A stretch of DNA of 64,000 nucleotides from Clavibacter zhangzhiyongii (GTDB lineage: Bacteria; Actinomycetota; Actinomycetes; Actinomycetales; Microbacteriaceae). Positions within the stretch are counted from its first letter, which is position 1. Every line of letters starts with the position of its first letter. This document shows, in pieces, positions 44,178 to 53,273 of this stretch. The position numbers were made by a program, and so were the translations under genes. The stretch lies in the NCBI RefSeq assembly GCF_014775655.1, contig NZ_CP061274.1, positions 1,984,001 through 2,048,000 of the forward strand. The letters are read 5' to 3'. Below the pieces are notes generated by a model that saw only the letters and a list, made by a program, of their open reading frames with translations, ran no database searches and had not been told where the DNA came from.

Positions 44178-47059
44178 GCATGACGGTGGACGGCCGCGAG
44201 ATCCCCGGCGACCCGGCGCCCGGGCAGAGCCTGCGCACGTGGCTCCGCGCGCACGAGGTGTTCAGCGTGAAGAAGGGCTGCGACTCCGGCGACTGCGGCG
44301 CGTGCGCGGTGCTCCTCGACGGGGAGGCCGTGCACTCGTGCATCCTGCCGGCGTTCCGGGCCGAGGGGCGCGCGGTCACGACGGCGGCGGGGCTCGGGAC
44401 CCCGGGCGACCTGCACCCGGTGCAGGAGCGGTTCGTGGAGGCGGCCGGCTTCCAGTGCGGGTTCTGCACGCCCGGCATGGTCGTGACCGCCGCGTCGCTC
44501 GCCGACGACGAGCTCCACGACCTGCCGCGCCTCATGAAGAGCAGCCTGTGCCGGTGCACGGGGTACCGGGCGATCGACGAGGCGATCCGCGGGGAGCACG
44601 GCGGGGTCGGCCACGTGCACGCGGCCGGCTGCGGCGGCGTGCGGCCCGAGGGGCTCGGGCCGGTGCGGGCGACGGGATCCGCCGCCGCCACGGACGCCCC
44701 GGCCGAGGACGACGCCACCGCCGCCCGCGCCGCCGAGCGCGCGCAGACCGGCCGTGTCGGCACGTCGCTGCGCGCCCCCGCGAGCGAGCGCGTCGTCAGC
44801 GGCCTCGAGCCGTACACGCTCGACGTCGCCGTGCCCGGCCTCCTGCACGCGAGCCTGGTGCGCAGTCCGCACCCGCACGCCCGGATCGTCTCGATCGACG
44901 CCGCCGAGGCCCTCGCGCTGCCGGGCGTCCACGCGGTCCTCACCCACCGCGACTCCCCCGCGACGCTCTACTCGTCCGCCCGCCACGAGGACCGCTTCGA
45001 CGACCCGGACGACAGCCGCGTCTTCGACGACGTCGTGCGGTTCCGCGGGCAGCGCGTCGCCGCCGTCATCGCGGACGACGTGGGCATCGCCGAGGCCGCC
45101 GTGCGCCTGGTGCGCGTCGACTACGAGGTCCTGCCTGCCGTGCACGACCCCGAGGAGGCCCGGCGCCCGGGCGCGCCCCTCGTGCACGGCGACAAGGACC
45201 CGGCCGTCTCCCGCCTCGCCGACCCGCAGCGCAACATCGTGGCCGAGATGCACGGCGAGCACGGCGACGTGGCGGCCGGCCTCGCGCGAGCCGACCAGGT
45301 CGTGACGGGCACGTGGTCCACGCAGCGCGTCGCGCACACCCACCTGGAGACGCACGCGACCGTCGGCTGGTTGGAGGAGGGCCGCCTCGTCCTCCGCACC
45401 AGCTCGCAGGTCCCGTTCCTCGTGCAGCGCGAGATCTGCCGGCTGTTCGAGCTGGAGCCGGAGCGCGTCCGCGTGTTCACGGCGCGGGTCGGCGGCGGGT
45501 TCGGCGGCAAGCAGGAGATCCTCACCGAGGACGTCGTGGCGCTCGCCGTGCTCGCCACCGGCCGACCGGTGCAGCTCGAGTTCACGCGCTCGGACGAGTT
45601 CACGCTCTCCCCGGCGCGTCACCCCATGCGGGTGGGGGTCACCGTGGGCGCGACCGCCGACGGGGTGCTCACGGCGCTCGCGGTCGACGTGCTCTCGGAC
45701 ACGGGCGCGTACGGCAACCACGGGCCGGGCGTCATGTTCCACGGCTGCAACGAGTCGATCGCCCTCTACCGCGTGCCGGCGAAGCGGGTCGACGCGCAGA
45801 GCGTCTACACGCACAACCTGCCGTCGGGGGCGTTCCGGGGATACGGCCTCGGGCAGGTGATCTTCGCGATCGAGTCGGCGCTCGACGAGCTGGCGCGGCG
45901 CCTCGGCATCTCGGGCTTCGAGATCCGGCGGCGGAACGCGGTCGTGCCGGGCGACCCGCTGATCATCACGCACGCGGAGGGCCCGGACCTCGGCTTCGGC
46001 GGCAGCTACGGCCTCGACCAGTGCCTCGACCTCGCCGAGGCGGCGCTCCGCGACGGCGGCGGGGACCCGGTGCCGGACGGCGACCGCTGGCTCGTGGGCG
46101 AGGGCATGGCCGCCGCGATGATCGCCACCATGCCGCCGCGCGGGCACTTCGCCGACGTGACCGTCGCGATGGCGGCGGACGGCGTCGTCACGGTCTCGGT
46201 CGGCACGGCCGAGTTCGGCAACGGCACCACCACCGTGCACGCGCAGCTCGCGGCGACCGCGCTGGGCACGACGCCCGACCGGATCCGCATCCGCCAGTCC
46301 GACACCGACGTCACCGGCTACGACACGGGCGCGTTCGGCTCCGCCGGCACGGTCGTCGCCGGCAAGGCCGTGCACCGGGCCGCGACCGCGCTCGCCGGGC
46401 TGCTGCGCGACGCGGCCGCCGCGCGCACGGGGCGCGCCGCCGACGCGTTCGCGCTCACGCCGGACGCGCTCGTCGCGGGCGACGTCTCCGTCCCCGTCGC
46501 CGAGCTGGTGGGCCCCGACGGGCTCGCGGCGGAGGCGCACGAGGACGGCGCGCTGCGGTCGCTCGCGTTCAACGTGCACGCGTTCCGGGTGGCGGTGGAT
46601 CCCGCGACGGGCGAGATCCGCATCCTCCGCTCCGTGCAGGCCGTCGACGCGGGCACGGTGCTGAACCCCGCGCAGCTGCGCGGGCAGGTGGAGGGCGGCA
46701 CGGCGCAGGCGCTCGGCACGGCCATGTACGAGGAGGTCGTGCACGACGGCGAGGGGCGGATCCTCACCGACGTGCTGCGGAACTACCACATCCCCCAGCT
46801 CGCGGACCTGCCGGTCACCGAGGTCCTGTTCGCCGACACGCACGACGACAACGGGCCGCACGGCGCGAAGTCGATGAGCGAGGCGCCCTACAACCCGGTC
46901 GCGCCGGCGCTGGCGAACGCGGTGCGGGACGCCATCGGGATCCGGCCGCACGACCTGCCGATGTCGCGCGACCGCGTGTGGCGGCTCCTGCACGGCGGCG
47001 GCCCGCAGCCGCGCTTCGACAGCCCGACGACCCTCGGCGAGCGCGGCACGCGGGAGTAG
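44174..47059 (+). CDS. xanthine dehydrogenase, fused 2Fe-2S and molybdopterin subunits
   Basis: A 961-residue protein combining two normally separate chains. Residues about 1-150 are the Fe-S subunit: plant-type cluster cysteines C36, C41, C44, C56 and second-cluster cysteines C95, C98, C126, C128 (QCGFCTPGM, CRCTGY). A disordered Ala-rich linker (about 150-195) joins the molybdopterin subunit with TARVGGGFGGKQE, SGAFRGYGLGQ, EFGNGTTTVHAQ and the catalytic Glu in KSMSEAPYNPVAPALANAV. The FRGYG motif and purine context favour a xanthine dehydrogenase over a CO or aldehyde enzyme. The likely reaction is hypoxanthine to xanthine to urate; the substrate is inferred. Confidence 0.88.
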   Translation: MSMTVDGREIPGDPAPGQSLRTWLRAHEVFSVKKGCDSGDCGACAVLLDGEAVHSCILPAFRAEGRAVTTAAGLGTPGDLHPVQERFVEAAGFQCGFCTPGMVVTAASLADDELHDLPRLMKSSLCRCTGYRAIDEAIRGEHGGVGHVHAAGCGGVRPEGLGPVRATGSAAATDAPAEDDATAARAAERAQTGRVGTSLRAPASERVVSGLEPYTLDVAVPGLLHASLVRSPHPHARIVSIDAAEALALPGVHAVLTHRDSPATLYSSARHEDRFDDPDDSRVFDDVVRFRGQRVAAVIADDVGIAEAAVRLVRVDYEVLPAVHDPEEARRPGAPLVHGDKDPAVSRLADPQRNIVAEMHGEHGDVAAGLARADQVVTGTWSTQRVAHTHLETHATVGWLEEGRLVLRTSSQVPFLVQREICRLFELEPERVRVFTARVGGGFGGKQEILTEDVVALAVLATGRPVQLEFTRSDEFTLSPARHPMRVGVTVGATADGVLTALAVDVLSDTGAYGNHGPGVMFHGCNESIALYRVPAKRVDAQSVYTHNLPSGAFRGYGLGQVIFAIESALDELARRLGISGFEIRRRNAVVPGDPLIITHAEGPDLGFGGSYGLDQCLDLAEAALRDGGGDPVPDGDRWLVGEGMAAAMIATMPPRGHFADVTVAMAADGVVTVSVGTAEFGNGTTTVHAQLAATALGTTPDRIRIRQSDTDVTGYDTGAFGSAGTVVAGKAVHRAATALAGLLRDAAAARTGRAADAFALTPDALVAGDVSVPVAELVGPDGLAAEAHEDGALRSLAFNVHAFRVAVDPATGEIRILRSVQAVDAGTVLNPAQLRGQVEGGTAQALGTAMYEEVVHDGEGRILTDVLRNYHIPQLADLPVTEVLFADTHDDNGPHGAKSMSEAPYNPVAPALANAVRDAIGIRPHDLPMSRDRVWRLLHGGGPQPRFDSPTTLGERGTRE

Positions 47060-47093
47060 CGGCCGCGGCCCGGCGCAACGGCGCCCGGCCCGG

Positions 47094-48377
47094 TCAGCTC
47101 GCCGGGGCGGCCCGCCGCCGCGCCAGCACGACCGCGCGCCCGACCACGCCGACGAGCAGCACGCCGACCCCCACCGCGATCGACGGCACGGGCAGCGTCG
47201 CCACGAGCACCAGGCAGCCGACCACGCCGATCACCTGCAGCGCCTTCGGGTACCGCCGGTCGGCGCGCTCCTGGGTGAAGGCCGCGGCGTTGGCGACCAC
47301 GTAGTACAGCAGCACGCCGAAGGACGAGAAGCCGACGACGCCGCGGAGGTCCACCGTGAGCACGAGCGCGACGACGACCACCGCGACGGCGATCTCCGCC
47401 CGCTGCGGCACCCGGTACCGCGGGTGCACGACGGCGAGCGGGCGCGGCAGGTCGCCCTCGCGCGCCATCGCGAGCGAGGTGCGCCCGATGCCGGCGAGGA
47501 GCGCGAGCAGCGCCCCGAGGCAGGCGGCGGCCGCGCCGATCCCGACGACCGGCACGGCCCACGTCCAGCCCGCCGCGCGCACGACGTCGGCGAGCGGCGC
47601 CGTGGATCCGCCGAGCCGCGCCTCCCCGAGCACCCCGAGCAGCGTGACGGCGACGAGCGCGTAGACGACGAGGGCGCCGCCGAGCGCGAGGAGGATCGCG
47701 CGCGGGATGGTGCGCGCCGGATCCCGCACCTCCTCCCCCATGGTCGCGATGCGCGCGTACCCCGCGAAGGCGAAGAACAGCAGGCCCGCCGACTGGAGGA
47801 CGCCGTAGGGGGTCGTGTCGACGCCCATGACGGGTTCCGCGGCGCCGGTCGGCCCGCCCGCGACGACGCCCGCCGCGAGCACGAGCGCGATCACCGCGAG
47901 CACCACCGTGATGATCACGCGCGCGAGCCGGGCGGTGCGGGTCACGCCGAGGCAACCGACCACCGCGAGCGCCGCCACGGCGAGCGCCGCGACGGGTCGC
48001 TGCCAGGCGGCGGGCACCGCGTAGGCCGCGAAGGTCAGGGCCATCGCGGCGCAGCTCGCGGTCTTGCCGATGACGAACGACCAGCCCGCGAGGAATCCCG
48101 GCCACTCCCCCAGGCGCTCGCGGCCGTACAGGTACGAGCCGCCGGACGACGGGTAGCGGGCGGCGAGCTGCGCGGACGCGGTGGCGTTGCAGAACGCGAC
48201 GACCGCCGCGATCGCCAGGCCGACGAGGAGGCCCCCGCCTGCGGCGCGGGCGGCGGCGGGCATGACGGCGAAGATCCCCGCGCCGATCATGGCGCCGAGG
48301 CCCAGCACGGTGGCGTCGAGGAGGCCGAGGCGCCGGGCGAGGCCGGGCTGGGCCGCGGGCGCGGGGACGGTGCTCAT
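47094..48377 (-). CDS. APC-superfamily amino acid/purine-type permease
   Basis: A 427-residue transporter with about twelve hydrophobic helices. The N-terminal TVLGLGAMIGAGIFAVMPAA is the APC helix-1 motif, and AGYARIATMGEEVRDPARTIPRA is the characteristic loop after helix 6. Sequence suggests an amino acid permease, while linkage to XdhC and xanthine dehydrogenase leaves a nitrogenous purine-related substrate open. The ATG at 48377 overlaps the XdhC stop by ATGA, so the two are co-translated leftward, convergent with the xanthine dehydrogenase genes. Confidence 0.82.
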   Translation of the reverse strand: MSTVPAPAAQPGLARRLGLLDATVLGLGAMIGAGIFAVMPAAARAAGGGLLVGLAIAAVVAFCNATASAQLAARYPSSGGSYLYGRERLGEWPGFLAGWSFVIGKTASCAAMALTFAAYAVPAAWQRPVAALAVAALAVVGCLGVTRTARLARVIITVVLAVIALVLAAGVVAGGPTGAAEPVMGVDTTPYGVLQSAGLLFFAFAGYARIATMGEEVRDPARTIPRAILLALGGALVVYALVAVTLLGVLGEARLGGSTAPLADVVRAAGWTWAVPVVGIGAAAACLGALLALLAGIGRTSLAMAREGDLPRPLAVVHPRYRVPQRAEIAVAVVVVALVLTVDLRGVVGFSSFGVLLYYVVANAAAFTQERADRRYPKALQVIGVVGCLVLVATLPVPSIAVGVGVLLVGVVGRAVVLARRRAAPAS

Positions 48378-49480
48378 GGGGTCTCCCTGTGGATGGGGCC
48401 GGTGGTCGTGGTCAGCGGGGCGCCCGCGGTCCCGGCGCGCGCGGCGAGCACCTCGGCGAGGATCGACACGGCGGTCTCCTGGGGCGTGCTCGCGCCGATG
48501 TCGAGGCCGATGGGCGAGCGGAGGCGCGCGAGCTCCTCGGGCGTGACGCCCTCGTCCGCGAGCAGGGCCCGGCGGCGCACGTCGGTGGCGCGGGATCCCA
48601 TCGCCCCCACGAACGCGACCGGCAGCCGCAGGGCCTCGACCAGCAGCGGCACGTCGAAGCGGTCGTCGTGCGTGAGCACGCAGATCACGGTGCGGGCGTC
48701 GACCTCGGTGCGGGCCAGGTACTCGTCCGGCCACGCGACGACGACCTCGTGCGCCGACGGGAAGCGCGCGCGGGTGGCGAAGGCGGGCCGGGCGTCGCAC
48801 ACGGTGACGCGGTAGCCGAGGAGCGCGCCCGCGTCGGCGAGGGCCGCGGAGAAGTCGACGGCGCCGAAGACGAGCAGGCGCGGCGGCGGGGCGGCGACGA
48901 GGTGCAGGACGCGCGCGGGTCCGTCGGCGCAGTCGACCTCGGCGGTGCCCGAGCGGCCGGCGGCGAGGCGGCCGGCGAGCTCGGCGCGGATCCGCCGCGC
49001 GGGGTCGGCGCCCACGGCCGCGTCGACCGCGGGGTCGGGGGCGGCGGTGATCCACGTGCCGACGGCGGGTCCGTCCAGCACGAGCGCGAGCGACGCAGCG
49101 CGGCCGGTGCGGGCGTCCTCGAGCGCGGCGCGCACGGCGGCGGGGATCGGCGACCGCGCGTCGCCGGCGGGCGCGAGCTCCACGACGACCACGCCGATCC
49201 GCCCGCCGCACATGAGCCCCACCTGGAACGCGTCGTCGTCGCTCACCCCGAAGGACGTGAGGACCGGCGCCCCGTCGGCCAGCACCCCGGCGGCGACCTC
49301 GACGACGGCGCCCTCGACGCAACCGCCCGAGATGGATCCGACGACGCGGCCGTCGGCGTCGACCGCCATCGCGGTGCCGGCCGTGCGGGGTGCGCTGCCG
49401 AGCACGTCGGTGACGCACGCGACGGCGAGCCGGCGGCCGTCGGCGAGGGCGTCGAGCACCTCGGCGGCGATCTCGAGCAC
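48374..49480 (-). CDS. XdhC/CoxI-family molybdoenzyme maturation protein
   Basis: A 368-residue accessory protein. Its N-terminal CoxI domain (about 5-105) has CVTDVLGSAPRTAGTAMAV and GSISGGCVEGAVV, with a Cys that in XdhC helps bind the cofactor, and its C-terminal Rossmann domain (about 220-350) has RLLVFGAVDFSAALADAG and RVTVCDARPAF. XdhC proteins bind the molybdenum cofactor, protect it during sulfuration and insert it into xanthine dehydrogenase. GTG 49480 with GGAGGT four bases upstream is chosen over the longer open frame. Confidence 0.88.
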   Translation of the reverse strand: MLEIAAEVLDALADGRRLAVACVTDVLGSAPRTAGTAMAVDADGRVVGSISGGCVEGAVVEVAAGVLADGAPVLTSFGVSDDDAFQVGLMCGGRIGVVVVELAPAGDARSPIPAAVRAALEDARTGRAASLALVLDGPAVGTWITAAPDPAVDAAVGADPARRIRAELAGRLAAGRSGTAEVDCADGPARVLHLVAAPPPRLLVFGAVDFSAALADAGALLGYRVTVCDARPAFATRARFPSAHEVVVAWPDEYLARTEVDARTVICVLTHDDRFDVPLLVEALRLPVAFVGAMGSRATDVRRRALLADEGVTPEELARLRSPIGLDIGASTPQETAVSILAEVLAARAGTAGAPLTTTTGPIHRETP

Positions 49481-49697
49481 GGCACCTCCGGGTGGGAGCG
49501 CCGGCGGACGGGCGCGGGACGGGCAGGACGGGACGGGCGACGGCATGGACGAGAGGGGCGAGCGGCGGCCGGGCGGGCCCGGCATGGTACCGGCCGCGTC
49601 AAGCCTCCCACGGCCCGTGCGTAGGGTGGGACGCGGATGTCGGGGGACGCTCCCCCCGGTGTCGCGCGCCGCGTCCGGCGCCGTCCGAGGGGGACCC

Positions 49698-50327
49698 ATG
49701 ACGTCGACCGCGCCCGACCGCACGCAGCCGCTGTTCCGGCGGATCCGCCGCGCGTGGGCGGATGCGCCCGTGGTCGTGCAGGCGGTGGCCGTCGCCGCGC
49801 TGCTGTTCACGTGGCTGACGGCGCTCGACCTCGGCGACCCGTCCGAAGGGACGGGGACGATCGTCCTCCAGGCTGTCGTGGCGGCGGTCATGGCCGGCGC
49901 GATGGTGGGCGGTCGGTGGATCCGCCGCCGCCGCTGGCCCGACGCCCCGCGCGAGGTCGAGGTGTCCGAGGCGACGGAGGACGGCGAGCTCCCGCCGGGA
50001 GCCGACGTGCGCCGCTGGCTGGACGCGCTCGAGCGACGGCGGCGGGAGATCCGCTCCGAGGCCTGGAGCGTCCCCCTCGGGCTCGCGGTGGTCGTCGCGG
50101 TGGTCGTCCTGCCGCCGGTCCGCCCGGACCGCGACCCCGCCTACATCGTGTTCCTCGCGGTCTTCGTCTCCTGGGCCGCCTGGCTGATCGTCTCCCGCAC
50201 CCGCCGCCGGGACGCCGTCGACGCCCTGCTCATCCCGCTCCAGGAGTCCGCCCGCGACGACGCCGCCCGCCGCACCGGCTGGCCGCCACCCGCCCCCGAC
50301 GACCGCATTCCCCCGGCTGCTGGATAA
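49698..50327 (+). CDS. membrane protein, first of three tandem paralogues
   Basis: A 209-residue protein with a two-plus-two hydrophobic helix layout (about 25-45, 52-72, 125-143, 148-166) around a soluble segment GELPPGADVRRWLDALERRR. The same GxLPxxADxxxWxxxLxxRRRE pattern occurs in the next two genes. No family is recognised. GAGGGGGACCC precedes ATG 49698. It lies between XdhC (divergent) and guanine deaminase. Confidence 0.7.
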   Translation: MTSTAPDRTQPLFRRIRRAWADAPVVVQAVAVAALLFTWLTALDLGDPSEGTGTIVLQAVVAAVMAGAMVGGRWIRRRRWPDAPREVEVSEATEDGELPPGADVRRWLDALERRRREIRSEAWSVPLGLAVVVAVVVLPPVRPDRDPAYIVFLAVFVSWAAWLIVSRTRRRDAVDALLIPLQESARDDAARRTGWPPPAPDDRIPPAAG

Positions 50328-50414
50328 TCGGCACCGCGCGCGACGACCCGGCGCCCCACCGACCCGAGGAGCGAGCATGGCCCCGACGACCCGTCCCCCG
50401 TCCGGCACCCGCGC

Positions 50415-50999
50415 ATGAAGGCCCTGTCCGACCGGTTCCAGCGCGCTCCCCTCGGGATCGTGTTCCCCGTCCTCTTCGTCATCGTCGTCGTGGTCCGCCT
50501 CCTGCTCGAGGCCCTCATGCTCGAGGACGGCCTGACGCTCGGCCGCACGATCGCGAACGTCATCGGCTCCCTGCTCATCGCCGGCGTGCTGACGTTCGTC
50601 GTCGGCCGGCAGCGCCGTCGCAGCGGCGGCGCCGACACGATGGCCGACGTCACCACGTCCCTGAAGACCCGGACGCTGCCGCGCGACGCCGACCCGGCCA
50701 CGTGGATCCCCGCCCTCGAGTGGCGGCGCCGCCAGTTCCGGCGCTCGCTGTGGCTGATGCCCGTGCTCGTCGTCGTGCTGATCGCGATGGGCGTCGCGGC
50801 GGTCGTGCTCGTCCCCGGCTCGCCCGCCGGCTGGATCATCGTGGGTGCCTTCCTCGTCCTCGGCGTCGTGTCCGTCGAGCAGGCGCGCCGCACGATCCCC
50901 CGCATCGACGACCTGCTCCGCCAGCTGCGCGAGCGCGACGACGCCCGCCGACCGGTCGACCCCGCGGGCAGCGCTCCGACGCGCCCCGCCGGCGCCTGA
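50415..50999 (+). CDS. membrane protein, second of three tandem paralogues
   Basis: A 194-residue protein with helices at about 13-33, 45-65, 113-133 and 138-156. Between them is the paralogue signature RTLPRDADPATWIPALEWRRRQFRRSLW. An 87-base gap separates it from the first copy and 13 bases from the third. The function is unknown; the tandem arrangement suggests local duplication. Confidence 0.7.
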   Translation: MKALSDRFQRAPLGIVFPVLFVIVVVVRLLLEALMLEDGLTLGRTIANVIGSLLIAGVLTFVVGRQRRRSGGADTMADVTTSLKTRTLPRDADPATWIPALEWRRRQFRRSLWLMPVLVVVLIAMGVAAVVLVPGSPAGWIIVGAFLVLGVVSVEQARRTIPRIDDLLRQLRERDDARRPVDPAGSAPTRPAGA

Positions 51000-51012
51000 T
51001 CCGCTCCCGACC

Positions 51013-51813
51013 GTGACCGACCCCGCGGCTCCGACGCACGGCCGGCTCCGGCGCGCCCGCCGCCGCCTCGCCGACGCCCCCGCGGTCGTGCCCGCGATGG
51101 GCGTCGCCGCGGCCTACGCCGGGGTCTCGACCTGCTTCCAGGTCGTGTCCGGCCGGGAGATGAGCGCCGGGCGGATCCTCGGGACCCTCACCGTCGGGGC
51201 CCTGGCCGGTCTCGTCCTCACCTTCGTCCTCTCCCGACGGCGCCGCGCGGCCCCATCGGGCATGCGGTGGGTCGACGTCTCCGAGGCGATCGACGACGGC
51301 CGCCTCCCCGCCGACGCCGACGCCGACGCGTGGCGGTGGCTGCTGCTCCGCCGCCGCGAGGTCCACGACCAGCTCGGCGGGCCGTGGGCGGTGCTCGTCG
51401 CGGCCGCGCTCCTCGGCGGCACCGTCGCGGTGGGCGCCCTCGCCGGCCCGCCCCTCGCGTGGACGCTGCCCGCGGCGCTCGCCGTCGCGGTCGCGGGCCT
51501 GGCGCTGATCCGACGCCGCCGGGTCGCGCGGATCGACGCGCTCCTCCAGCCGCTGCTCGTCGCGGACGCGCCGGACGCGCCGGCCGCGCCGACCTGCGCC
51601 GCCGGAGAAGGGTCACCGCTTCCTGAGCGCCGTCGAGCCCCGCGGCGTGTCGGAGCGGGGAGCCCGCCCGGGGGCCGAGCATCGACCGGGCGCCCGATCC
51701 GCGCGACGCGCAGCCTCGGGCCAGCGCGGACACGCGGACCCGCCCTCCGCGGGCGCCCCGTCGGGCTCCCGCGGCCCAGCACCGCCGCGCATCAGCCGAG
51801 CGAACGGATCCGC
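51013..51813 (+). CDS. third tandem paralogue, no stop codon before guanine deaminase
   Basis: GTG 51013 (VTDPAAPTHGRLRRARRR) begins a third copy with helices at about 24-40, 55-72, 120-138 and 141-157 and the signature DGRLPADADADAWRWLLLRRREVHDQLG. Past about residue 195 the translation becomes Arg/Pro-rich (PLPERRRAPRRVGAGSPPGG) and stays open straight into guanine deaminase. In another frame a stop falls at 51624-51626, so a small indel near 51600 may have removed the original stop. Either the gene is read through to 53265 as a roughly 750-residue fusion or it is a decayed copy. The end given is simply the base before the guanine deaminase ATG. Confidence 0.5.
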
Positions 51814-53265
51814 ATGACCGAGAACCGGACCACCAGCACCCCCGCGCCGCCCTCGCCCAGCCGCCGGGCCGTCCACCGCGGCCACGTGCTGCACATCACG
51901 GGATCCCCGCTCGTCCAGGACGCCCGCCGCCACCTCGTCTCCGTCCCCGACGGCGCGCTCGCGGTCGACGACGCCGGCCTCATCGCCTGGGTGGGCCCGT
52001 ACCGGCAGCTCCCGCCCGCCTTCGCCGACGCGCCCGTGCACGGTGACGCGTCCGACTTCCTGATCCCCGGCTTCGTCGACGCGCACGTGCACTTCCCGCA
52101 GACGTACACGACGAGCGCGCACGGCGGCGGCCAGCTCCTCGAGTGGCTCGACTCGTGCGTGTTCCCGTCGGAGGCCCGCCTCGAGGACGAGGGCTTCGCG
52201 CGCATGATCGCGCACGACTTCACGCGCCGCCGGATCATGGCGGGCACGACGAGCGCGCTGGTGTTCGGATCCGCGTTCCCGCACGCCCAGGACGCCCTGT
52301 TCGCGTCCTCCCGCGACGCGGGCCTCCGGCTCGTGAGCGGGCGCGGGATCCAGACGGTCGGCTCCGGCCCCGCGACGCCGCTGCTCACCTCGGAGGAGGA
52401 CGCGATCGCGCTCTCCTGCGCGGAGATCGACCGCTGGCACGCCGTCGACACGGGCGACGCGACGACCGCCCTCCTCCAGGTCGCGATCGTGCCGCGCTTC
52501 AGCCTGTCGGTCACGCCGACGACGCTGCGAGGCCTCGGCGAGCTGTACGACGTGGCGCGCGGCGAGGGCGTCCACTTCCACTCGCACCTCAACGAGAACG
52601 ACCGGCCGGGCACGGGCGAGATCGCCGCCGTCCGGCAGGTCTACGGCACCGACACCTACCTCGACACCTACGACGGCCGCTTCCTGCCCGGGTCCGCGCG
52701 GGGCGGATCGAGCCTCCTCGGGCGCCGCAGCGTGTTCGCCCACGCGGTGCACTGCCAGGACTCCGAGCTCGCGCGCCTCGCCGAGACGGGCAGCAGCATC
52801 GCGCACTGCCCGACGTCGCAGCAGTTCCTCGGCTCCGGCACCATGCCGTGGCGGCGCACGGTGGCCTCGGGCGTGAACGTGGCGATCGGATCCGACGTGG
52901 GCGCCGGCGACGAATGGCTCGTCTCGCGCGTGCTCAACGACGCGTTCAAGGTGCACCTGTCCGAGCCGGGCGACGCGGGCGTGGAGATCGACGCCGCCGA
53001 GCTGCTCTTCACCGGCACGCTCGCCGGTGCCCGCGCCCTCGACATGGAGGAGCGCTACGGCAACCTGGACGTGGGCAAGGACGCCGACTTCCTGACGATC
53101 ACGCCCGACCTCTGGGAGCCGCTCGCGCTCACGCTGGCCCACGGGATCCGCTCGGACGACCCGGAACGCGCCACCGACCAGATCCTCTTCACCCTGCTGA
53201 TGGGCCTCCGCGAGCCGGCCATCGCGGCCGTGCACGTGCAGGGGCGGCGGGTGTCGGCGGGCTGA
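51814..53265 (+). CDS. guaD: guanine deaminase
   Basis: A 483-residue amidohydrolase converting guanine to xanthine, which feeds the xanthine dehydrogenase encoded upstream. Metal and catalytic motifs are PGFVDAHVHFPQT (H91, H93), FHSHLNENDRPG, the HAVHC histidine, SIAHCPTSQQFLGSG and IGSDVGAGDEW. The LNEN and GSGTMPW stretches are typical of guanine deaminases rather than cytosine or atrazine-type enzymes. The N-terminal 20 residues are Pro/Ser-rich. The start ATG 51814 has only a weak upstream purine stretch, and the frame is open from the upstream membrane-protein gene, so translation may depend on that gene. Confidence 0.88.
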   Translation: MTENRTTSTPAPPSPSRRAVHRGHVLHITGSPLVQDARRHLVSVPDGALAVDDAGLIAWVGPYRQLPPAFADAPVHGDASDFLIPGFVDAHVHFPQTYTTSAHGGGQLLEWLDSCVFPSEARLEDEGFARMIAHDFTRRRIMAGTTSALVFGSAFPHAQDALFASSRDAGLRLVSGRGIQTVGSGPATPLLTSEEDAIALSCAEIDRWHAVDTGDATTALLQVAIVPRFSLSVTPTTLRGLGELYDVARGEGVHFHSHLNENDRPGTGEIAAVRQVYGTDTYLDTYDGRFLPGSARGGSSLLGRRSVFAHAVHCQDSELARLAETGSSIAHCPTSQQFLGSGTMPWRRTVASGVNVAIGSDVGAGDEWLVSRVLNDAFKVHLSEPGDAGVEIDAAELLFTGTLAGARALDMEERYGNLDVGKDADFLTITPDLWEPLALTLAHGIRSDDPERATDQILFTLLMGLREPAIAAVHVQGRRVSAG

Positions 53266-53273
53266 GGGCCCGA

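Noticed and set aside
49637-51016. A possible gene starting at ATG 49637 just after a TAGGGT hexamer
   Set aside because: It is out of frame with two plausible membrane proteins and translates to Arg/Pro/His-rich sequence. The hexamer more likely serves the gene at 49698 with a leader of about 65 bases.
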